Origin: Streptococcaceae bacterium ESL0729
Lineage (GTDB): Bacteria; Bacillota; Bacilli; Lactobacillales; Streptococcaceae
Assembly: GCA_029391995.1 (NCBI GenBank)
Contig: CP113924.1
Location: 899,001-963,000, forward strand
Direction of reading: 5' to 3'
DNA length: 64,000 bases
A program made the translations under genes and the position numbers. The notes under the pieces are model-generated. The model saw nothing but the letters and a program-made list of their open reading frames with translations. It made no database searches and was not told where the DNA came from. Positions within the stretch are counted from its first letter, which is position 1, and each line of letters opens with the position of its first letter. Positions 57,835-64,000 of the stretch are shown here, one piece after another.

Positions 57835-58776
57835 ATGAATATAGTTATCAAATCAAATCCTAAGGAAATAAGTGCTATCAAGGATCACTATAAAAAGTAT
57901 CTTGTCCCCCCAAAAAATCCCTATGTTAGCTTTATGGCCAAGATGCCAGGGCTTGTAGTTACAGCTTACACATCCCATAAGCTTATGTTCCAAGGTAGTC
58001 TGGCAGACCAGGCTGTCACATCCCTTGGCCTTCACAAGACAACAGGAGCTAAGGCAGTAAAATCAAGTGGAGGAGCTGTTCGGCCTAAGTCTAACACCCA
58101 AGCTCACAGTCAGGCCAATATAATTGGAACAGACGAGGTTGGTAACGGGAGCTACTTTGGTGGCCTTGCTGTTGTGGCAAGCTATGTGGCTGAAAGGGAT
58201 GTTCCTGAGCTTAAAAGGCTTGGAGTTGATGACTCTAAAAACCTTAAGGACCAGCAGATTTTAAGGCTTGCTCCCATCCTTGAGGGCATGCTCAAACACA
58301 CATCCATCCTGCTAAGTCCAAGCAAGTACAACCAAGCCATTGATGCAGGTTATAATGCTGTAAGCATCAAGGTCCACCTGCACAATCAGGCCATCTTCCT
58401 TCTGGAGAAGAAACTAGCTGATGATGACCACATCAACCAACTGGTGATTGATGCCTTTACCACCCCCAACAACTACCAAAAATATGCTAGAAAGGAAAGA
58501 AATCATCCCCAGACCGAGCCCAGCCTTATTCAAAAGGCCGAGGGCCAATTCCTAGCTGTTGCTGCAAGTTCTATTATCGCTAGAAGCCTTTTTCTAAAAA
58601 ATCTTCGCGACCTATCAGATGATCTGTCCCTTGGACTTCCTAGCGGAGCCGGTAGTAAAAGTGATTTGGTGGCAGCACAAATCATTACCCAAAAAGGCAT
58701 GGCCACTCTTGAAAAAACGGCCAAAATGCACTTTAAAAATACGGAAAAGGCCAAAAAGCTTGCTGGCTTAAAATAA
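57835..58776 (+). CDS. rnhC: Ribonuclease HIII
   Basis: 313 residues from the ATG at 57835. A TBP-like N-terminal domain (about 1-85, KEISAIKDHYKKYLVPPKNP) binds the hybrid. The catalytic domain has the DEG-type site in IIGTDEVGNGSYFGG, LGVDDSKNL and LVIDAFTT. Removes RNA from RNA-DNA hybrids. An in-frame ATG at 57808 is upstream of the promoter and rejected. The start lacks a ribosome site. lepB follows 18 bases later. Confidence 0.93.
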   Translation: MNIVIKSNPKEISAIKDHYKKYLVPPKNPYVSFMAKMPGLVVTAYTSHKLMFQGSLADQAVTSLGLHKTTGAKAVKSSGGAVRPKSNTQAHSQANIIGTDEVGNGSYFGGLAVVASYVAERDVPELKRLGVDDSKNLKDQQILRLAPILEGMLKHTSILLSPSKYNQAIDAGYNAVSIKVHLHNQAIFLLEKKLADDDHINQLVIDAFTTPNNYQKYARKERNHPQTEPSLIQKAEGQFLAVAASSIIARSLFLKNLRDLSDDLSLGLPSGAGSKSDLVAAQIITQKGMATLEKTAKMHFKNTEKAKKLAGLK

Positions 58777-58794
58777 TAATAAAGGAGCACAATT

Positions 58795-59385
58795 ATGAAA
58801 TTTATACGAGAATGGGGATTTGTAATCTTTATAGGACTTGTTATGCTACTATCAAGAATCTATCTGTGGGCACCAGTAAGTGTCTCGGGGCATTCAATGG
58901 ACCCAACCCTTGCTGACAAGCAGTATCTGATTATGATTCGCTCAAAGGATTTTAAACGCTCAGATATCGTTGTTGCCAAAGAAACAGATAATGGCGAGAC
59001 CAAGGATATCATCAAGCGAGTTATCGGTCTTCCTGGAGATAAGGTTGTCTTTAAGGACGATGTCTTAACCATCAACGGAGAAGTCATCAAGGAAGACTAT
59101 CTTGATGACTACAAGGCCAAGTTTAAGGAAGACAAACTTCAAGCAACCTATGCCTTTGACTCTTTCTTCCAGGAGCGAGCTGCAAATTCTAAGGCCTTTA
59201 CAGTTGACGCTCAGGGAAATCCCGACTTTGAAATCGATTTGGCTGACGACCAGTATCTTCTTCTAGGAGACAATAGGATTGTCTCAAAAGATAGTCGCCA
59301 GGTAGGAAGCTTTACCAAGGAAGAAATCCTAGGCAAGGCTAAATTTAGACTTTTCCCCCTAAAAACACTTGGACCAATTAAATAA
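58795..59385 (+). CDS. lepB: Signal peptidase I
   Basis: 196 residues. One N-terminal membrane helix (about 9-25) is followed by the catalytic Ser34 in SVSGHSMDPTL and the catalytic Lys74 in KDIIKRVIGLPGD. LLLGDNRIVSKDSRQVG is box E. It removes signal peptides outside the membrane. GGAG lies 9 bases before the ATG. It probably shares the rnhC transcript. Confidence 0.95.
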   Translation: MKFIREWGFVIFIGLVMLLSRIYLWAPVSVSGHSMDPTLADKQYLIMIRSKDFKRSDIVVAKETDNGETKDIIKRVIGLPGDKVVFKDDVLTINGEVIKEDYLDDYKAKFKEDKLQATYAFDSFFQERAANSKAFTVDAQGNPDFEIDLADDQYLLLGDNRIVSKDSRQVGSFTKEEILGKAKFRLFPLKTLGPIK

Positions 59386-59389
59386 AATA

Positions 59390-59421
59390 AAAACTCTAAT
59401 AGTAACTATTAGAGTTTTTTT
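59390..59421. terminator. Bidirectional terminator between lepB and ftsX
   Basis: AAACTCTAATAGT and ACTATTAGAGTTT form a 13-bp stem with a single-base apex (realistically a 3-5-base loop), with A-run and T-run on both sides. Confidence 0.88.
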
Positions 59422-59422
59422 C

Positions 59423-60367
59423 TTATATTTTAAGGAATTTCCTCATTGAGATGACAGACCCAAGTGAGCCGATAACGGCACCTGTTGCTACCATGAGAAT
59501 TATAATCTGTGGGATAAAGGCGTCAGCCTTTAGCATGCTTAGTCCCTGAGAGATAAGAGATGGTGTGAAGCTCTTATAGACTATCCTATAAAGGTAGTGG
59601 ATAAGCACACTTGGTAGAATTGCCCCAAGCATTCCCACCCAAGCTCCTTCTAGGAAGAAGGGCCAGCGGATGTAGGATTTTTTAGCTCCAACCAAACTCA
59701 TGATTTGGATTTCCCGGCTCCTTGACATGATTGTAATCCTGATTGTGTTTGAAATCAAGAAGACAGCTACAAATAGGAGGAGGGCTGCTCCACCAAAGCC
59801 CCAAGTCCTGATTGTACTTGCAAGCTTAAAGATACGGTCTGTATTTATTCCACCGTACTCGGTCTTTTCAACCCCGTCAATCTCCTTGATTGTTGTAGCT
59901 AGTTCCTTAACGTTTTCTGGCTTGTCAGCTTCGACAATGTAAACATCATAAAGGGGATTTGCATCACCTTGGAATAATTTCCATGTGTCTCCTAGAGTAT
60001 CAGTCAACTTGGCCAGTTGATCTTCCTTACTTGAAAATGTTATCCCATCAACATGTCCAAGGGCAGAAATCTGATTGTAGATTTGATGGTAGTTGGTATT
60101 TTCAATCATCTTGGTCTTGTCTTGCGGGTCAGCATATTCCTTGTCATTGTCATGACGGTCAAGTTTAACATAGGTCATGACACGGACATTGTTTTCAATA
60201 TCAGTCGCAAGTTTTGCCGTATTCATAATGACCGATAAAAAGATACCAAGTAGGGTTAGGGTAATGGTTACAGAACTTACCGCTGCAATCGTCATCCATC
60301 CATTACGGCGAAGATTTTTGATGGAATCAAGAAGGTGCCTAAAGAAATTTCTAATCATCATAGCCAT
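59423..60367 (-). CDS. ftsX: Cell division protein FtsX
   Basis: 314 residues. Four membrane helices: one near 22-45, an extracellular domain of about 120 residues, then three in the C-terminal half (LLLFVAVFLISNTIRI, and others). REIQIMSLVGAKKSYIRWPF is the coupling helix region. With FtsE it activates peptidoglycan hydrolases such as PcsB. Overlaps ftsE by 17 bases. Confidence 0.94.
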   Translation of the reverse strand: MAMMIRNFFRHLLDSIKNLRRNGWMTIAAVSSVTITLTLLGIFLSVIMNTAKLATDIENNVRVMTYVKLDRHDNDKEYADPQDKTKMIENTNYHQIYNQISALGHVDGITFSSKEDQLAKLTDTLGDTWKLFQGDANPLYDVYIVEADKPENVKELATTIKEIDGVEKTEYGGINTDRIFKLASTIRTWGFGGAALLLFVAVFLISNTIRITIMSRSREIQIMSLVGAKKSYIRWPFFLEGAWVGMLGAILPSVLIHYLYRIVYKSFTPSLISQGLSMLKADAFIPQIIILMVATGAVIGSLGSVISMRKFLKI

Positions 60368-61043
60368 ATTCTCCTTCCTGTTGGTCCCTTACAATTCGTC
60401 CATTTTCAATGGCAATAACCCTGTGTCTAAGGGTATTTACAATCTGACTATTGTGGGTGGCCATAAGGATTGTTGTCCCTTGAAGATTAATCTTTTCTAA
60501 AAGATTCATAATTCCCCAAGAATTTTCAGGGTCAAGGTTTCCTGTCGGCTCATCAGCGATTAAAACCTTGGGTGAGTTGGCAATAGATCTTGCAATGGCA
60601 ACCCGCTGCTGCTCCCCTCCTGATAATTCATTAGGAAATGATCTAACCTTGTGCTTTAGTCCGACTAGGTCTAAAACTTCCATGACACGTTTTTTAATCT
60701 CCCGGGGCGGGCGACCGACTACCTGCATGGCATAGGCTACATTTTCATATACATTCTTCTTAGGTAAAAGTTTGTAGTCCTGAAAAACGACCCCAACTGA
60801 CCTACGAAGCATGGGAACATCATGTCCCTTAATTTTTCCTAGGCTAAAGCCTGCAACACGGGCTTCACCTGCATCAATCCCAATCTCCCGGTAAAGAAGT
60901 CTGATAAAGGTTGATTTTCCAGCTCCAGAAGGTCCAACGATATAGGCAAATTCCCCTGCTTCAACGCTTAGGGAAACATTTCTAAGAGCTGTCGTTCCAT
61001 TGCTGTATTTCTTGGTAACATTTTTTAATTCAATTATACTCAT
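60351..61043 (-). CDS. ftsE: Cell division ATP-binding protein FtsE
   Basis: 230 residues. Walker A GPSGAGKSTFIRLL, signature LSGGEQQRVAIARS, Walker B VLIADEPTGNLDPE and ATHNSQIVN. FtsE-type start (IELKNVTKKYSNGTTALRNV). It lies 139 bases after prfB; the gap shows no strong terminator. Confidence 0.95.
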   Translation of the reverse strand: MSIIELKNVTKKYSNGTTALRNVSLSVEAGEFAYIVGPSGAGKSTFIRLLYREIGIDAGEARVAGFSLGKIKGHDVPMLRRSVGVVFQDYKLLPKKNVYENVAYAMQVVGRPPREIKKRVMEVLDLVGLKHKVRSFPNELSGGEQQRVAIARSIANSPKVLIADEPTGNLDPENSWGIMNLLEKINLQGTTILMATHNSQIVNTLRHRVIAIENGRIVRDQQEGEYGYDD

Positions 61044-61182
61044 AAATGTGCTCTGTATGGACAGATACTCCTTTCATTCATTTCGATTATAACATTTTGA
61101 TATCTAGTAATTATTATCCTCTTTTACAAATAATTACAATTTGATGATATTAACTTACTTTTTCATGATAAATTATAGACAT

Positions 61183-62280
61183 TTACATGCTCCATTTGAG
61201 GTAGCTGTCGATAAAACCATCCAAATCTCCATCCATAACTGCCTGAATGGCACCTGTTTCATAGTTGGTCCTGTGGTCTTTGACCATATTATAGGGGTGG
61301 AAGACGTAAGAACGAATCTGACTACCCCAGGCAATTTCCTTCTGGTCTCCCTTAAGCTCATCAACCTCCGCCTGCTTCTTCTGCATTTCAAGGGCGTAAA
61401 GTTTAGATTTAAGCATGCCCATGGCTTCTTCCCTATTCTTAAGCTGGCTTCTTTGGGTTTGACTGGCTACGACAACTCCTGTAGGAAGGTGGGTAATCCG
61501 GACAGCTGACTCGGTCTTATTAATGTGCTGACCACCAGCACCACTGGCTCTATAGGTATCAATCCTTAAGTCATCTGAGTTAATCTCAAGCTCCACTGTT
61601 CCGTCAAGTTCAGGTAGAACCTCGACTGAGCAAAATGATGTATGACGACGCTTGGCTGAATCAAAGGGCGAAATACGCACCAAACGGTGAACCCCCATCT
61701 CACTTCTTAAGAAACCGTAAGCATTGTGGCCTGAAAACTTAAAGGTAACACTCTTAATTCCAGCCTCATCCCCTGCCTGGTAGTCGAGAATCTCCACCTT
61801 AAAATCATGGGCATTCCCCCAGCGTTCATACATTCGCATGAGCATGTTGCCCCAGTCTTGGGACTCAGTTCCTCCAGCTCCTGGATGAATCTCAAGGATG
61901 GCATTCATGTGGTCATAGGGTTGATTTAAGAGCATCTCAAGCTCATAGGTCTGCATGCGGGCATTAAGAGCAGTAAGTCCCTCCTCAAGTTCTTCCTTCA
62001 TCATGGCATCATCTTCTTCTGCAAGCATCTCAAGCATGACACAAAGTTCATCAAAGAGATTTTGAATACTCATAAAGTCATCATACTTGGCCTTGAGGGC
62101 ATTACTTTCATTGATGACCTTTTGGGCTGCTACATTATCATCCCAAAAACCAGGGGCTGCCATATCATTTTCAAACATAGCAATCTCTTCTTCCAGTCTT
62201 TCTAGGTCAAGATTGGCACGAAAACTATCAATCTTGGTCTGGTTGTCATCCACTTGTTTTTTTATTTCAAATAGTTCCAT
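61183..62280 (-). CDS. prfB: Peptide chain release factor 2 (no programmed frameshift)
   Basis: 365 residues in a single frame. GGQ is in [17 protein letters not shown], and the codon-recognition tripeptide SPF is in [10 protein letters not shown], reading UAA and UGA. In most bacteria this gene has an in-frame UGA near codon 25, crossed by a +1 shift at CTTTGAC. Here the place reads AAT CTT GAC CTA (near 62205), with no stop and no shift needed. Upstream of ftsE, downstream of queG, as in streptococci. Confidence 0.95.
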   Translation of the reverse strand: MELFEIKKQVDDNQTKIDSFRANLDLERLEEEIAMFENDMAAPGFWDDNVAAQKVINESNALKAKYDDFMSIQNLFDELCVMLEMLAEEDDAMMKEELEEGLTALNARMQTYELEMLLNQPYDHMNAILEIHPGAGGTESQDWGNMLMRMYERWGNAHDFKVEILDYQAGDEAGIKSVTFKFSGHNAYGFLRSEMGVHRLVRISPFDSAKRRHTSFCSVEVLPELDGTVELEINSDDLRIDTYRASGAGGQHINKTESAVRITHLPTGVVVASQTQRSQLKNREEAMGMLKSKLYALEMQKKQAEVDELKGDQKEIAWGSQIRSYVFHPYNMVKDHRTNYETGAIQAVMDGDLDGFIDSYLKWSM

Positions 62281-62310
62281 TTTTTACCTTTTACTCCTTA
62301 GCTTATCTAC

Positions 62311-63435
62311 CTAACTATACCATATTTCAAGGAGTTTTTCACGTTCGCTCGCACTGGCCTCATTGGTCAACTTCCTTTTAGAAACAAGGTTTACCATCTC
62401 CTGATTGGGCTCCTTAACAAGCTTACCCAGGCTCCAGAAGGCTGAGGCTACAAAAATTTCATTTTGACTTTTTTCAATAATTTCTAAAAGCTTAGGAATG
62501 CTTGATTTATCTCTTGCATTAGCTAGGGCGTAGATGGCATTTCTTTGAAGAACATTCCTACCTCGCCAGCTACCGGCAAGTGTGCCGAATTTTTCCTTAA
62601 ATTCCTTGTTGGTCAAATCCAAAAAGGGTAAAAGTTCTGGTTGAACGAGTTCTGGATTTCCTTCCATCTGAGGATGGAAGTGAGAATCTATCCCCTTATT
62701 GTAGGGACAAACCATCTGGCAGATATCACAGCCATAGATAACTGTCTTCATCTTCTCCCTGTATTCTTCAAGCAAAATCCCCTTATTTTGAGTCTGAAAG
62801 GACAGGCACCTTTGGGCATTCATCCGGCCATCACCCAAAAGAGCCTTGGTTGGACAAAAGTCCAGGCAGCGGGTGCAGTCCCCGCAACCATAATCCACCG
62901 GACTATCTGGAGCTAACTCAAGATCTGTTATAATTTCGCCCAAATAAACATAGCTGCCATATTCACGGGTGACTAAAAGCCCATTTTTTCCAATAAAACC
63001 AAGGCCTGCCCGAGCAGCCACAGCGACATCTATTAAGGGACCTGTATCCACGAAGGCCTTGTAGTCAAGGCCACTTATCAAGTCCTTTATGCCCGTAATA
63101 AGTAGGTCAAGCTTGCCCTGCATGATTGTGTGGTAGTCAATGCCCCAACTGGCTCTGGCAAAAGAACCCCTACGGTAGTTGGTCTTTTCAGGTTTTTCAA
63201 GGAGCTTGTTGGGATAGGCCAAGGCAACTGAGATAATGGTTCTCGCTCCCTTTAGGGTCAAATCTGGATTTAGTCTTTCATCTAAATTTTTGTGTTCAAA
63301 ACCAGATGTATGCCCCTTGGCCTTTTGCTCCTCAAGACTTGCCCTCATCGTTTCAAAGTTATCAGCCCTTGCAAAGCCAATTTTTTGAATGTTTAAATCA
63401 TTAGCCAATCTGATTATTTCCTTTTTTAAGTCCAT
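62311..63435 (-). CDS. queG: Epoxyqueuosine reductase
   Basis: 374 residues. Two ferredoxin-like [4Fe-4S] motifs: GCGDCTRCLDFCPTKAL with a later CLSF, and CDICQMVCPYNKG. The B12-binding catalytic N-terminal domain is present (GFIGKNGLLVT), and a C-terminal HEAT-like part of about 70 residues ends it. Last step of queuosine synthesis in tRNA. The remaining que genes are not here. Upstream TATAAT (63468-63473) is a likely -10. Confidence 0.93.
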   Translation of the reverse strand: MDLKKEIIRLANDLNIQKIGFARADNFETMRASLEEQKAKGHTSGFEHKNLDERLNPDLTLKGARTIISVALAYPNKLLEKPEKTNYRRGSFARASWGIDYHTIMQGKLDLLITGIKDLISGLDYKAFVDTGPLIDVAVAARAGLGFIGKNGLLVTREYGSYVYLGEIITDLELAPDSPVDYGCGDCTRCLDFCPTKALLGDGRMNAQRCLSFQTQNKGILLEEYREKMKTVIYGCDICQMVCPYNKGIDSHFHPQMEGNPELVQPELLPFLDLTNKEFKEKFGTLAGSWRGRNVLQRNAIYALANARDKSSIPKLLEIIEKSQNEIFVASAFWSLGKLVKEPNQEMVNLVSKRKLTNEASASEREKLLEIWYS

Positions 63436-63467
63436 TTTACTAGCACCTGCCTTTATTTCTTAGGTCT

Positions 63468-63473
63468 ATTATA
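63468..63473 (-). promoter_or_regulatory. queG promoter (-10)
   Basis: TATAAT on the minus strand, 33 bases before the ATG. No clear -35. Confidence 0.5.
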
Positions 63474-63528
63474 CCCTATTTGCTCCCCAAGTTTTTTCAT
63501 AATTGGTACAGACAATTTTATAACGGTA

Positions 63529-63537
63529 TGGTATAAT
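63529..63537 (+). promoter_or_regulatory. ntdP promoter (extended -10)
   Basis: TGG-TATAAT with TATAAT at 63532-63537, about 40 bases before the ATG. Confidence 0.6.
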
Positions 63538-63577
63538 GTAAAGCGAGATCTTTGAATTTTAGAAAGTTGGTATTACT

Positions 63578-64000
63578 ATGAAAGCTCTACGAGAGGGCGA
63601 CTTTATTACGATTCAAAGCTATAAACATGACGGAAGCTTGCATCGTACTTGGCGTGATACGATGGTGCTAAAAACAAATGAAAATTCTATAATCGGAGTT
63701 AACGATCATACCCTTGTTACTGAGGCTGATGAAAGACGATGGGTTACCCGTGAGCCTGCTATCGTCTACTTTCACAAGAAATATTGGTTTAATATCATCG
63801 CCATGATTCGTGACAATGGTGTTTCCTACTACTGCAATCTAGCCAGTCCCTATACTCTGGATGATGAAGCCCTAAAGTATATTGACTACGACTTAGATAT
63901 AAAGGTATTTCCTGATGGCGAAAAGCGTCTCCTTGATGTTGAGGAGTATGAACGCCATAAAAAACAAATGGGGTATTCCCCTCAAATTGACTATGTTCTT
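63578..64000 (+). CDS. ntdP: Nucleoside tri-/diphosphate phosphatase NtdP (DUF402; cut by right window edge)
   Basis: The first 141 codons; the family is about 176 residues, so roughly 35 are missing. The start [21 protein letters not shown] and the core [38 protein letters not shown] are typical of the DUF402/YgaC family, which hydrolyses nucleoside tri- and diphosphates. Only a weak ribosome site (AGAAAG) precedes the ATG. Confidence 0.88.
   Translation, partial: MKALREGDFITIQSYKHDGSLHRTWRDTMVLKTNENSIIGVNDHTLVTEADERRWVTREPAIVYFHKKYWFNIIAMIRDNGVSYYCNLASPYTLDDEALKYIDYDLDIKVFPDGEKRLLDVEEYERHKKQMGYSPQIDYVL

Overview
This window looks like a chromosome segment from a low-GC Firmicute of the Streptococcaceae, closest in layout to Lactococcus or a near relative. 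The evidence is gene order. The hrcA-grpE-dnaK operon has no dnaJ behind it. The phosphate operon has two binding proteins, two permeases, two ATPases and phoU, as in the lactococcal pst operon. The ATP synthase operon starts with the c subunit. The order tdk-prfA-prmC-sua5-glyA-nucleoid protein-pvaA, the split coaB/coaC plus pantothenate transporter, queG-prfB-ftsE-ftsX and an RNase J2-type protein are all typical of streptococci and lactococci. A biotin-dependent pyruvate carboxylase fits Lactococcus better than most streptococci. Species cannot be named from sequence reading alone.

Layout from left to right. 1-4.7 kb (minus strand): an amino-acid-type binding lipoprotein cut by the left edge, holA, a CiaRH-like two-component system, and ccpA. 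4.9-8.0 kb: pepQ (plus) converges on a three-domain glutaminase-STAS-cNMP-fold protein. 8.0-13 kb: secG-rnr-smpB and an RNase J2-like gene. 13.1-17.3 kb: a Nudix hydrolase, a small membrane protein and pyruvate carboxylase. 17.5-25.9 kb: the pst operon with phoU, facing a PhoP/PhoR-type pair across an intergenic region that holds an 11-bp-periodic Pho box. 26-32.3 kb: the complete F1Fo ATP synthase operon. 32.4-37.6 kb: comEC and comEA (DNA uptake) and an ABC-2 exporter. 37.7-41.3 kb: dnaK, grpE and hrcA with CIRCE operators. 41.4-48.8 kb: peptidoglycan hydrolase, phosphatase and translation/one-carbon genes. 49-54.1 kb (mostly plus): a tautomerase, a Na+/H+ antiporter, coenzyme A synthesis and phosphoglucomutase. 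54.2-57.7 kb: a 41-residue Prli42-like membrane peptide, trxA, mutS2 and cvpA. 57.8-64 kb: rnhC and lepB, then ftsX, ftsE, prfB and queG on minus, and ntdP cut by the right edge.

Most of the window is core genome, on the minus strand. I see no insertion sequence, prophage, CRISPR array, rRNA or tRNA, and no clearly new multi-gene system. The most interesting material is regulatory. It includes a textbook Pho box; a glucosaminidase-gene terminator that is also a near-perfect CIRCE element upstream of hrcA; a CIRCE that encloses the hrcA ribosome binding site; cre sites on ccpA and pgm; a possible competence box at comEA; and three genes (phoP, ciaR, rnhC) whose promoters sit so close to the start codon that leaderless or near-leaderless mRNAs are predicted. 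The glutaminase with STAS and degenerate cyclic-nucleotide domains is the most unusual protein.

The longest gene-free stretches are about 250 bases or less, and each is described through its promoter, operator or terminator entries.
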